Assembly (NCBI GenBank): GCA_027023265.1
Contig: JALVVV010000018.1
Coordinates: 62,001-126,000, forward strand
Reading direction: 5' to 3'
Source of the DNA: DHVE2 group archaeon
Lineage (GTDB): Archaea > Thermoplasmatota > Thermoplasmata > Thermoplasmatales > Aciduliprofundaceae
Length of the DNA: 64,000 bases
How positions within the stretch are numbered: position 1 is the first letter of the stretch; each line of letters begins with the position of its first letter. The notes below the pieces were generated by a model. That model saw only the letters and a list, made by a program, of their open reading frames with translations. It was not told the origin of the DNA and made no database searches. Of the stretch, positions 37,153 through 46,039 are shown piece by piece. A program made the position numbers and the translations under genes.

Positions 37153-38081
37153 ATGAAAAGGTAGAAGACATACTTAACGAGGTGAAGAAGGTAATAGTGA
37201 ACAAAGACGAGGTTTTGAGGCAGGTCATGTACGCCATACTTGCAGGGGGACACATACTTTTTGAAGATAACCCCGGCCTCGCAAAAACACTCATAGCCCG
37301 TTCATTTTCTCAGGCAATAGGCTTTGATTTCAAAAGAGTGCAATTCACCCCTGACCTTTTACCAAGCGATATAACTGGCACGTATATCTACGATAGAAAA
37401 AGTGGCGAGTTTAAGTTCATGCGCGGCCCCGTTTTTACCAATTTGCTCCTTGCAGATGAGATTAACAGAGCACCCCCGAAAACACAGGCTGCGTTGCTCG
37501 AAGCAATGCAAGAAAAGCAGGTAACCGTAGAGGGCACAACTTATCCTCTAAACGAACCATTCGTTGTCATAGCCACTCAGAATCCAATAGAATATGAAGG
37601 TACTTATCCCCTTCCAGAAGCGCAGTTGGACAGGTTTTTGGTAAAGCTAAGCGTTGGATATCCAGATTTCCAGGGAGAGATGGAAATTCTAAAAAGAAGA
37701 ATCAGGTGGAGAAAGGATGAAATCAAGTTAGGACAGGTGGCAAGCATAGAAGATATAATGGAGATGAGGCAAGAAGTTGAGACAGTGTTCATAGAGGATG
37801 ATGTTTTAGACTATCTCCTCAGGATAGTTAGAGCCACAAGGGAAAACGCACAGGTGGAAGTGGGAGCATCACCCCGGGGTTCCATTGCAGTGATGAAACT
37901 GGCTAGAGCAAGAGCCTACGTTCTTGGCAGGGACTATGTCATACCTGATGATGTGAAGGAAGTTACACGCATTGCTCTTGTACACCGTATCATTCTTAAA
38001 CCGGAACCGTGGATAAGAGGTGTAAGGCCGGGAGACGTGATAGAGGACATACTGAAAAAGATACCGGTACCAAAGGTGTAG
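37149..38081 (+). CDS. MoxR-family AAA+ ATPase
   Basis: 310 residues. The Walker A loop is the MoxR variant (EDNPGLAKT, with Ala before Lys), Walker B is LLLADEINRAPPKTQAALLEAMQE, and sensor-1 lies in IATQNPIEYEGTYPLPEAQLDRF. The C-terminal AAA lid is complete. MoxR ATPases act as chaperones in assembling metal or cell-surface complexes, usually with the adjoining DUF58 (VWA-like) protein. It starts inside the previous gene (ATGA). Confidence 0.93.
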   Translation: MNEKVEDILNEVKKVIVNKDEVLRQVMYAILAGGHILFEDNPGLAKTLIARSFSQAIGFDFKRVQFTPDLLPSDITGTYIYDRKSGEFKFMRGPVFTNLLLADEINRAPPKTQAALLEAMQEKQVTVEGTTYPLNEPFVVIATQNPIEYEGTYPLPEAQLDRFLVKLSVGYPDFQGEMEILKRRIRWRKDEIKLGQVASIEDIMEMRQEVETVFIEDDVLDYLLRIVRATRENAQVEVGASPRGSIAVMKLARARAYVLGRDYVIPDDVKEVTRIALVHRIILKPEPWIRGVRPGDVIEDILKKIPVPKV

Positions 38082-38083
38082 CC

Positions 38084-39259
38084 ATGCACACCCGTTTATT
38101 CCACGCGTTTTTGCTTTATTCGGTTGTCCTTCTGTTTTTAGGGCTTTTACTTCAATCACCAGTACCCATATTTGCAGCAATCCCGCTCCTGTGGATTATG
38201 GTAATGGCTCACCTATTCAGGTTTGAACCGGCCTCCGTTAAAAGAACCCATGAAAACAGGAGGTACGTGGAGGGCGATAAGCTAACTGTAAGATATGAAG
38301 TAAAAGGCCATGGGTACTTCGAAATAAAGGATGAGTTAGGCACGATCTCCGGCTTTGCTGAGAGCTCTAGAAAATTTAAAAGAAAAATAAATCTTGATGA
38401 GTTTGGCATAATCAAGCTGGAAAACTTAGAAATTATATCCGAAGACATCGGTGGAATGCAGGTAGTTAAGAGAATAATACGGGGAAAGGGAGAAATAAAA
38501 ATATACCCGAAAATCGAATACGTGCGCAAGTTTGTAATTAAGCCAAAAAGAACCAGAAGCTTGCTCGGAGATTACCATTCTCGAAGAAAGGGACTGGGAA
38601 TGGAATTCTCGGACATAAGAGAATATAATCCCGGGGATTCCATGCGATGGGTCAACTGGAAAGCCACGGCAAGAAAAAACAAGATGATGGTAAACGAGTA
38701 CGAAAGCGAAAGGTCAGGAGATGCTGTAATCCTCTTAGACGTGCGCAGGTTCTACAAGGGCAGTGAAGAGTACGGAAAAATGCTAAGACACTCGGTAAGA
38801 GCCGCGGCCACACTGGTTACATACCTGTCCAGAACAAAGAACCGTGTGGGATTTGTGCTTTTGGGTGAGACCGTGGACTGGATATATCCAACTTACGGAA
38901 AAAGAGCGCTTTATCTGGTCTTGGAAAAATTGCTACACACGAAAAGCAGGAAGCTCAGCCACATACCTTTTGAATACGCAAAATTCATAGTGTCCAGATT
39001 TTTCCCTCCAAACTCCTTTGTGATACTAATATCACCACTTCTTTCATGGGACATTGACGATGCCATCGTGGAGCTCATGGCGAAAAATTACGATATACTG
39101 GTCATATCCCCTTCGCTTATCACCGAAGACAGCGATTTTGCCACCGAAATTTTAAAAGCTGAGAGATACGTGAGACTGCGTAGATTGAGACTGTATGCCA
39201 CAGTCGTTGACTGGAACGTTGAATATCCACTAACCAAGGTGCTCATGGTGATGAGATGA
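38084..39259 (+). CDS. DUF58 protein (VWA-like), membrane-anchored
   Basis: 391 residues from ATG 38084. Two membrane helices (about 5-42) are followed by a beta-rich region and the DUF58 core DIREYNPGDSMRWVNWKATAR, then a VWA-like fold (VILLDVRRFY). It is a typical partner of the MoxR ATPase just upstream (2-nt gap). An in-frame extension to 38009 would lie inside moxR and is rejected. It overlaps the next gene by ATGA. Confidence 0.9.
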   Translation: MHTRLFHAFLLYSVVLLFLGLLLQSPVPIFAAIPLLWIMVMAHLFRFEPASVKRTHENRRYVEGDKLTVRYEVKGHGYFEIKDELGTISGFAESSRKFKRKINLDEFGIIKLENLEIISEDIGGMQVVKRIIRGKGEIKIYPKIEYVRKFVIKPKRTRSLLGDYHSRRKGLGMEFSDIREYNPGDSMRWVNWKATARKNKMMVNEYESERSGDAVILLDVRRFYKGSEEYGKMLRHSVRAAATLVTYLSRTKNRVGFVLLGETVDWIYPTYGKRALYLVLEKLLHTKSRKLSHIPFEYAKFIVSRFFPPNSFVILISPLLSWDIDDAIVELMAKNYDILVISPSLITEDSDFATEILKAERYVRLRRLRLYATVVDWNVEYPLTKVLMVMR

Positions 39260-39750
39260 AAATGATGAAAAATAGGAGTTTAGCGTATGTATATCTTGCC
39301 ATATATTACATTCTCTCACTTGCGATTACTCCACCGTCGGTGTTCTTCCTTTCTGTGATCCTGATTTCAGTATCACTGGGATTCGTGGCACTGTACTGGT
39401 ATATAAAAGATGAACTTTTATTTTACACATACATCCTTTTCTCCATGTTCGTTGTTATCGTACCTTTTTCAGCAATGCGAAACATTGATGCGATGGCCCT
39501 TGCAGTCATGTACACATTCATGGCACCCCTTCTATTACACATAATTGCAATACACTTTTCCAGGTACGGCAAAGCTACGAAAAACACGTACCTCGTATAT
39601 CTATCTTCACTTCCCCTTTCCCTGGTGCTCGCGTACATGGTAATTTACCTTAACGTTGCGGGGAACGCGTACGTAATAGCAGCTCTGATTTTTGGAGTGA
39701 TTATAATTTACTACCTACTATTAAAAGAGTCACTCTTTAAATCTGAGTAA
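39256..39750 (+). CDS. Polytopic membrane protein, unknown, last gene of MoxR/DUF58 operon
   Basis: 164 residues with five to six hydrophobic segments and few polar loops. No catalytic motif is visible. Coupling by ATGA to the DUF58 gene suggests it belongs to the same membrane complex. Its 3' end overlaps the convergent pelA gene by 21 bp. Confidence 0.7.
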   Translation: MKMMKNRSLAYVYLAIYYILSLAITPPSVFFLSVILISVSLGFVALYWYIKDELLFYTYILFSMFVVIVPFSAMRNIDAMALAVMYTFMAPLLLHIIAIHFSRYGKATKNTYLVYLSSLPLSLVLAYMVIYLNVAGNAYVIAALIFGVIIIYYLLLKESLFKSE

Positions 39751-40719
39751 CGCTGCAACACCTCCCAAATTTTCAAGCATTTTTCCTTTTTCATGAGATG
39801 TGCTAATTATGTGGATTTTTGCACCTGTTTCACGGGCAAGGTTTAGCATATTTTCAAATTTTCTGTACTTTGTATCGGAAATCAAAAGAGTGGCCACCGC
39901 GCCCATGTTCAAATACTTCTCCACTTCACCGGGTCCATACGCGTAAAGTCCTTCTTTCTTTATCTCTTCTAACAACCTGTCCACCAGCTTCTCTTCCTTG
40001 GATACTCTGCTTTCCACCAGTAACCTATTAAGTGAGGATTTAAGAGCCTCGTGAACGCCACGCATATCCCCATGAGAAGCCTGTACCACACTGTAGTTCT
40101 TTAGCTCATTACCCGCAAATTTTATGAAATCTTCCTTGTAAAATCCGGGTCCTAAAATCACAAGTGGATACTCATCGCTTCTTATGCTCTTGAGCGTTGA
40201 AAGAACCTCTCCAAAAAATTCTTCGTCCTCATCTCCCCTCTTCCTTATTGACGCTATTCCCTGTATCCCGTATGCTCTCAACACTGCAAAAGTTGCCAGC
40301 CCATGTTCAAGTCCTAAAAAATACACCTGTGGCCTCTCTGCGTTTTTCACCGCTTCATCGAGCATCTCCCTATCTTCTCTGCTCCAATAGGTTTTCACCA
40401 CGGAAACCTCATCTCCAACCCCCACGTTAATGGCCTGATACAAACCCACAACATCCTCAGGACCTGCCTTTATCTTGCCCGATATCCTCAAACGGTCTGA
40501 AAAATCCTGAAACTCTATTTTTTCCACTGCTATTCCAACCCTCATTCGTTTCCTAGCAGTTTTTTTTGCCCTCTGCATATCTCCACTTCTTTCCTCCTTT
40601 CTGAATACAGTACCAAACACCAAATCACCAGGAGAAATAACGTTTTTCAAGTACCACAAATCATCAATATTATCCACGTAAATCCTTATCTCGTTCCTCT
40701 CCTTTTCTTCTATTTTCAT
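39730..40719 (-). CDS. pelA: Pelota/Dom34 mRNA surveillance protein
   Basis: 329 residues with three domains: N-terminal Sm-like domain (DDLWYLKNVISPGDLV), central eRF1-like domain (VVQASHGDMRGVHEAL) and C-terminal domain ending GGVAALLRF. It rescues stalled ribosomes with aABCE1. GGTGAT 5 nt upstream selects ATG 40719. The start lies 50 nt inside the upstream Mut7-C gene, so the two are coupled. Confidence 0.95.
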   Translation of the reverse strand: MKIEEKERNEIRIYVDNIDDLWYLKNVISPGDLVFGTVFRKEERSGDMQRAKKTARKRMRVGIAVEKIEFQDFSDRLRISGKIKAGPEDVVGLYQAINVGVGDEVSVVKTYWSREDREMLDEAVKNAERPQVYFLGLEHGLATFAVLRAYGIQGIASIRKRGDEDEEFFGEVLSTLKSIRSDEYPLVILGPGFYKEDFIKFAGNELKNYSVVQASHGDMRGVHEALKSSLNRLLVESRVSKEEKLVDRLLEEIKKEGLYAYGPGEVEKYLNMGAVATLLISDTKYRKFENMLNLARETGAKIHIISTSHEKGKMLENLGGVAALLRFKE

Positions 40720-41167
40720 AGGCATCACCAATAGCAAGCATTATTTCATTCTTTATCCTTTCTGTATGAGTACCGTACCAGTATATTCTTTTACAAACAG
40801 GACACATATAAAATTCTTCGTGATGAGAATATACATAATCGGGAACCTTTCCAAAAACATCACCTTTGGGCACTTTAAACAGCAGAGAATTGCAAACAGA
40901 GCAACGGGTGAGCATTCTTTCGGCGGTTAACCCAAAAAAACCAATCACCTGCCGCAATTGCTGGCGATAATCCTCACTTTCCACATACAATCCCCCGCTA
41001 CGCCGTGCAAGCTCTTTATCCCTTGTCAGAATTACTCGGCCATCTTTCCTGGCAATTTTCAGTATCTCATCATCACTCATATCACCAGAAGGATAATATG
41101 TATCATAACCCATAAATCGTAGATACCTTGCAAGTTTTCCTAACATATGGTCAGCGAGAAACTTCAC
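40670..41167 (-). CDS. Mut7-C (DUF82) PIN-like RNase domain protein
   Basis: 165 residues. The N-terminal PIN-like part has KFLADHMLGKLARYLRFMGYDT and ILTRDKELARR (acidic residues D6, D50), and the C-terminal zinc ribbon has CSVC and CPVC. Mut7-C proteins are predicted RNases. The 50-nt overlap with pelA suggests a shared role in RNA quality control; this is inference. Confidence 0.85.
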   Translation of the reverse strand: MKFLADHMLGKLARYLRFMGYDTYYPSGDMSDDEILKIARKDGRVILTRDKELARRSGGLYVESEDYRQQLRQVIGFFGLTAERMLTRCSVCNSLLFKVPKGDVFGKVPDYVYSHHEEFYMCPVCKRIYWYGTHTERIKNEIMLAIGDAYENRRKGEERDKDLRG

Positions 41168-41315
41168 AAAGAGGTAATGGACATCTGATTTTTAGTTTTA
41201 TCGTGCATCTAAAGTTAGACATCAATAATTCACAATCACCACAAATAACCCGCGGATATCCCCCTCCAATTCCAATAAAAAGGTTTATCTCAAAATTAAA
41301 CATTCACGTGATAAC

Positions 41316-42842
41316 ATGAGCATTATTGACAAAGTGATATCGCAAGTTGAAAATATGCGCGTGCCATTATGGCTTCTCATACTAATTATAATCGCGGTAG
41401 GAAGCCTCACAGGATACCTCGAATACCTGTTTTTTAATTACCATCCCGCATCAATACTATCCTTCCTTCAAACGTCATGCTCATACTACATAATGATGTT
41501 CATGTTCGTGCTTTTGTCCATGAAAGTAATCACTGGAGAAAAAATTGAAAAAATAACCTCTGCACTTTCAGTAGCAGTTCCTGTAATATTACTGCCACCA
41601 ATAATAGATAAATTCGTATTCAACAGGAGCTCACCGTACTTGCAACCAACACCGCAAACTTGGGCAAACATGGCACTTAGTTTCTTGCAGAGTAACCCGG
41701 AATCTTATTATCACGGACACCAGGTTGCTTTTGGAATTTTAATCATCATGATGGCCATCTACATATATGCAAAAATTAAGAATTTAAGCGTCATTCAAAG
41801 GATTTCCATCGCGATTTCATCTACATTCACCCTCTACATAATGATCATGGCCATAAGTACCCCAGAAATCTGGCCAATATATCACGTACTGTATTGCAAC
41901 TGCCCGAGCGATTATTTTGCCATGGAATACAAAGATATAGCGTATAATTTCGTGTACGTAGTTTTAGCATCGGTGTTTTTCTGGCTTGCTATAATTGTGG
42001 AAAATCCAAAAAAGGTAGAAAAATTGATGGCAGATGCATCACCCCCCAGGATTCTTCACTTCTCGTTAATGTACGTTCTTGGTTTTTTCGTGCAACTAAA
42101 TTTTCAGGGTTTGCCTGAAATATATTTCAGGGGAAATATTCTCACTCTTCTAATTGGTATTCTCTCAGCGGCAAGCGGGTGGGCATTCGTCGTGGCAATC
42201 AACAACTACTACGACAAAAAGGATGATGAGATAACAAACTCTTACAGGGGCCTTGCCTCAGGAAAATACACGGACATTAACATAAAAGAGTTCATGATTC
42301 TTGCTCTCGTTACAGGCGCTTATACCGCTCTGGTAATTGGAGAAACTGCATTTCTAATTTACATATTGTTTACATTTTTAGGATTTCTATATTCCTATCC
42401 AAAAATATACTTGAAAAAATATGGCACTAAAACCATAATCATTGGTCTTGGCTCATCACTTCTATTTGCAATGGGATACTTCTCCCCATGGTACCCACAT
42501 CTGGCAGCAGCAAATACAAGGTTCTGGATATATTTCATAGTGCTATTCATTGCGTTCTCAGCAGGAAGTGTTATGAACGACTTGAAAGACGTGGAGAGTG
42601 ACAGGAAAAGGGGAACCATAACTATATTTACTATATTCGGAAAGAAAAACGGCAAGATAGCCGCGGCGGGATTATTGTCAATCGCTTTTTCATTACCCGC
42701 TGTGCTCGCACCCAGGGTCGCCATTGCATTCTTTGCTCTTGCAGCCATAGGCGCATTTTTCCTGTTCAAAGAGAAGGTGAAGTACATATACCTGGTTTAT
42801 TTTGGCGAGTACTTTCTGATTCTACTGTTTCACTCATTGTAA
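41316..42842 (+). CDS. UbiA-family prenyltransferase with extra N-terminal membrane domain
   Basis: 508 residues, far longer than a standard UbiA enzyme (about 280-300). The C-terminal half has both Asp-rich motifs, NNYYDKKDDE from residue 296 and NDLKDVESD from residue 421, so it should bind prenyl diphosphate with Mg. The N-terminal 210 residues hold about six helices with no motif I know. Archaeal UbiA enzymes make membrane lipids (DGGGP synthase), quinones or haem O. The substrate here is open. Confidence 0.8.
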   Translation: MSIIDKVISQVENMRVPLWLLILIIIAVGSLTGYLEYLFFNYHPASILSFLQTSCSYYIMMFMFVLLSMKVITGEKIEKITSALSVAVPVILLPPIIDKFVFNRSSPYLQPTPQTWANMALSFLQSNPESYYHGHQVAFGILIIMMAIYIYAKIKNLSVIQRISIAISSTFTLYIMIMAISTPEIWPIYHVLYCNCPSDYFAMEYKDIAYNFVYVVLASVFFWLAIIVENPKKVEKLMADASPPRILHFSLMYVLGFFVQLNFQGLPEIYFRGNILTLLIGILSAASGWAFVVAINNYYDKKDDEITNSYRGLASGKYTDINIKEFMILALVTGAYTALVIGETAFLIYILFTFLGFLYSYPKIYLKKYGTKTIIIGLGSSLLFAMGYFSPWYPHLAAANTRFWIYFIVLFIAFSAGSVMNDLKDVESDRKRGTITIFTIFGKKNGKIAAAGLLSIAFSLPAVLAPRVAIAFFALAAIGAFFLFKEKVKYIYLVYFGEYFLILLFHSL

Positions 42843-42874
42843 AGATTGCAGGTAAATGTCGGAGATAAAAAATA

Positions 42875-44098
42875 CTAAGAAGAAAGGCTATTAAGAACTT
42901 TACGAGTAGGAAACGCAATTACAAGCATAACAATACCAGAAAGGAAAATTACCGCTACTGAACCAAGCAAATCCACAAGGTATCCACCTGCCAAAATGGA
43001 GACCACATTAATTGCACCCCTAAATAAAGAACGCACTGAATAAAAACGACCCATTATGTTTCTGGGCACTGCTTTTTGGAAAATGGTCATGAACCCATCC
43101 ATTTCAAGGGTAGATGCGAAGGTGGACATAACAATCAGAATGATAAACAAGCTTATTTTATAAAAATAAATAGAGAACAAAACAGGAATAATCGCAATAA
43201 GCATTGTTAAAATACCCTCGTACACCACAGAATTTACCGCATATTTATCTGCCATTTTTGGCTCTAAGAACCTGTGCATAATTAAAGGAACAATTACAAA
43301 TAGGAGAGCGCTTAGAGAGCTGTAAGCTCCGTAAATAAAAGAGGACATTTTCAACATATCGAAGCAGTATGGAATGTACGCAGGTGTCTTTGTGATAACA
43401 ACAAATGTGAATACCAAATCGTAAATCAGAATCAAGTGCAGAAGAGAAGGTCTCTTTTTTAGAACTTTGAAAATCTCGGAGTATTTTACATCTTTTTTAT
43501 CACGAACATCGCTAACCTCCGGAACTTTGGCAATAGCCCATAATATAAGTGCAATAATGTAGAATGCAAATACAATAAGTAGCGCCACGGAAAAAGAGAG
43601 ATACGCGTATAAATACGCTCCCAAAAGGTATGCAATAAAGTATGTGATTCCGATAGATATCACCCACAAATTGTTTGCGTACATTAGATTCACATCACCT
43701 ACAACACTGCGCACGGATATCGTGTAATCCACTCTAAAATAGCTCTCAAAAAACAAGAGAAGGGAGAAAACAGAGATGACCCATAACAAACTGCTTGCAA
43801 AACAAAGAGGAAACAGAGATAATATTGAGAGAGAAATGGCCAACAATCCTAATTTGTATTTAGAACTCCTATCTACTAGAGTGCCTACCACAGGCGATAG
43901 AAAAGAAGGAATTGCCGACATGAGCAGGTAAGGAATAGATGCCATTAACGCAGAACTGTAAGTATGCCACAATGATAAGAGAATGTACATCATAAATAGC
44001 CCTATACCAGTGCTCAGAGATATATTAGAAAAATAAATTGCAAAAAATTTGGCTGGCAGTTTAAATTTCAAAAACCACCACTCCTTGAAAAAATACAA
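42875..44098 (-). CDS. MFS-type membrane transporter
   Basis: 407 residues with 11-12 hydrophobic segments. The first intracellular loop (SPVVGTLVDRSSKYKLGL) is a degenerate MFS motif, and RNIMGRFYSVRSLFRG in the second half matches the repeated motif. The substrate is unknown. It is convergent with the UbiA gene and divergent from the H-NOX-like gene. Confidence 0.8.
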   Translation of the reverse strand: MYFFKEWWFLKFKLPAKFFAIYFSNISLSTGIGLFMMYILLSLWHTYSSALMASIPYLLMSAIPSFLSPVVGTLVDRSSKYKLGLLAISLSILSLFPLCFASSLLWVISVFSLLLFFESYFRVDYTISVRSVVGDVNLMYANNLWVISIGITYFIAYLLGAYLYAYLSFSVALLIVFAFYIIALILWAIAKVPEVSDVRDKKDVKYSEIFKVLKKRPSLLHLILIYDLVFTFVVITKTPAYIPYCFDMLKMSSFIYGAYSSLSALLFVIVPLIMHRFLEPKMADKYAVNSVVYEGILTMLIAIIPVLFSIYFYKISLFIILIVMSTFASTLEMDGFMTIFQKAVPRNIMGRFYSVRSLFRGAINVVSILAGGYLVDLLGSVAVIFLSGIVMLVIAFPTRKVLNSLSS

Positions 44099-44230
44099 CT
44101 ATTTCCTCCGTCACACCAGAACGCCATCTCACCCATTTTAACCATTCATATAATCAATAAGACAACATATTAAATTTGCGTTGAGATTTGAGACATGCTC
44201 CAAAATATTAAAAACAAATTTGCGGGAAAA

Positions 44231-44243
44231 CTTTTTAATATTA
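44231..44243 (+). promoter_or_regulatory. TATA box of the H-NOX-like gene
   Basis: CTTTTTAATATTA is centred 25 nt before ATG 44262. It supports this start rather than the upstream in-frame TTG at 44181. Confidence 0.55.
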
Positions 44244-44261
44244 TCTTTAATTCATGCAACT

Positions 44262-44798
44262 ATGCTTGGAATGATGATGACGGCTCTCGTTGAATACATA
44301 AAGTACAAAGGAGGCTCCTTAGAGATGGACAAACTGGAAAAGGAATACGGGGCACCCATAAAATTTCAGTGTGAGAAAAACTATCCCGAGGAGGATTTTG
44401 TTAGATTAGCTGCGTCAATTCGCAAGGTATTGGGCTGTACGAGCGAGGAGGAGGTTTGTGAATGCCAGCACCAGTTCGCAAAGTTCATGCACCAAATTAT
44501 TCTTAAAAGATATCCTGCCATAGTATCTAAATACAAAACTTATACAGATCTGCTTTCTAACATAAAAGAAGCTCACAGCCAGATACCCTTCATAAAGAAC
44601 TCGGAAAAACTATGGTCAGAGAGAAGAGGTGAAGACCTAATAATACACTACCGCTCCCCCACTAAATTTGACTGCTTTTTCGACGGCATGTTAAAGGAAT
44701 TCGCAAAGCAATATTCCACCAAAATTGAAATAAAGTACGAGAAAAAGATGACAAAAGGGGATGATGAGACTGTGGCTCTTGTGAGGATTATCAAGTAA
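44262..44798 (+). CDS. H-NOX (haem NO/O2-binding)-like protein
   Basis: 178 residues, the usual H-NOX length. It aligns from memory along its length with bacterial H-NOX. The start is MLGMMMTALVEYI; YPAIVSKYKTYTDLLSN is followed by IKEAHSQI, where His105 matches the proximal haem ligand. DLIIHYRSPTKFDCFFDGML matches the YxSxR haem-propionate region, with Y130 and S132 kept and the Arg replaced by Thr134. Extra cysteines (C37, C59, C66, C68, C138) are unusual. H-NOX proteins sense NO or O2 through haem. The partner is not clear: next is ahcY, on the same strand 30 nt away. Confidence 0.65.
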   Translation: MLGMMMTALVEYIKYKGGSLEMDKLEKEYGAPIKFQCEKNYPEEDFVRLAASIRKVLGCTSEEEVCECQHQFAKFMHQIILKRYPAIVSKYKTYTDLLSNIKEAHSQIPFIKNSEKLWSERRGEDLIIHYRSPTKFDCFFDGMLKEFAKQYSTKIEIKYEKKMTKGDDETVALVRIIK

Positions 44799-44828
44799 GG
44801 GTAAAATAATTGGACACCATGGGGGTTT

Positions 44829-46037
44829 ATGCAAGGCAAAGAAAAGCTCGAATGGGCAATGACCCACATGGACGTCCTCTCTGAGATAAGGGAAGAATTC
44901 TTAAAGAAAAGGCCTTTTAAAGGGCTGAAAATTGGCATGGCCCTGCACGTTGAAGCAAAGACGGGCATTTTGGCGCTTACCCTTCGGGACGGCGGAGCAG
45001 ATGTGCGCCTGGCATCATGCAATCCTCTGAGTACCGATGACGAAGTTGTGGAAGCGCTAAGAGCCGATGGATTAAATGTTTACGCCAGGAAGGGAGAAAG
45101 CAGAGAGGAGTACTACGAGAATTTGCACAAAGTTCTGGAATATGAGCCAAATATTATAATCGACGATGGCGGTGACCTTACTACATTGCTTCACGGTGAG
45201 TACTCACACATTGAAATCATGGGTGGCAACGAGGAGACCACAACAGGAGTTATGAGATTGAAGGTCATGGAGAAAAAGGGAGTGCTTCGTTTTCCAATGT
45301 TCAATGTAAATGACGCAAAGATGAAGCACCTCTTCGATAATCGCTACGGCACCGGCCAGAGCACCCTGGACGGAATCATGAGCGCGACGAATTTATCCAT
45401 AGCGGGCAAAACTGCGGTGGTAGCAGGCTACGGCTGGTGCGGACGGGGTGTGGCAATGCGCATGAGGGGCATGGGCGCTAATGTCATTGTTACGGAAATA
45501 GATGCAGTGAAAGCAATAGAAGCGCGCATGGACGGTTTTCGGGTAATGCCAATGATTGACGCAGTTAAAGAAGCGGATATTATTGTCACAACCACGGGAA
45601 TGAAAGACATTCTGAGAAAAGAGCATTTTAAAGAGATTAAAGACGGGTGCATTTTAGCAAATTCCGGGCATTTTGACAACGAAATAAACAAAAAAGATTT
45701 GGAAGAGATGGCAAAGAGCAGAAAGAGAATAAGAAAGTACGTGGAAGAGTTTAGCCTCGGTGATAAAAAAGTGTATCTCTTAGGAGACGGTCGGCTGATT
45801 AACCTGGTAGCCGGGCAGGGACATCCCGTTGAGATAATGGACATGAGCTTTGCCATCCAGGCTTTGACTGCCGAGTACATCGCATCTCATAACTCTCTCG
45901 CACCCAGAGTGTACCCCGTGCCAGAGGAAATTGACGAGCTCGTGGCAAAATTGAAACTCAAAGCAATGGGCATAAAAATAGACAAGCTTACAGAAGAGCA
46001 AAAAAGGTACTTGGAAGAGTGGAAAGAAGGAACATGA
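44829..46037 (+). CDS. ahcY: Adenosylhomocysteinase
   Basis: 402 residues. It has the substrate-binding [20 protein letters not shown] and [20 protein letters not shown], the NAD loop [13 protein letters not shown] and NSGHFDNEI, and the C-terminal tail ends near RYL. It hydrolyses S-adenosylhomocysteine left by the many methyltransferases in this window. It lacks the roughly 40-residue insert of some bacterial enzymes, as expected for archaea. Confidence 0.96.
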   Translation: MQGKEKLEWAMTHMDVLSEIREEFLKKRPFKGLKIGMALHVEAKTGILALTLRDGGADVRLASCNPLSTDDEVVEALRADGLNVYARKGESREEYYENLHKVLEYEPNIIIDDGGDLTTLLHGEYSHIEIMGGNEETTTGVMRLKVMEKKGVLRFPMFNVNDAKMKHLFDNRYGTGQSTLDGIMSATNLSIAGKTAVVAGYGWCGRGVAMRMRGMGANVIVTEIDAVKAIEARMDGFRVMPMIDAVKEADIIVTTTGMKDILRKEHFKEIKDGCILANSGHFDNEINKKDLEEMAKSRKRIRKYVEEFSLGDKKVYLLGDGRLINLVAGQGHPVEIMDMSFAIQALTAEYIASHNSLAPRVYPVPEEIDELVAKLKLKAMGIKIDKLTEEQKRYLEEWKEGT

Positions 46038-46039
46038 AG

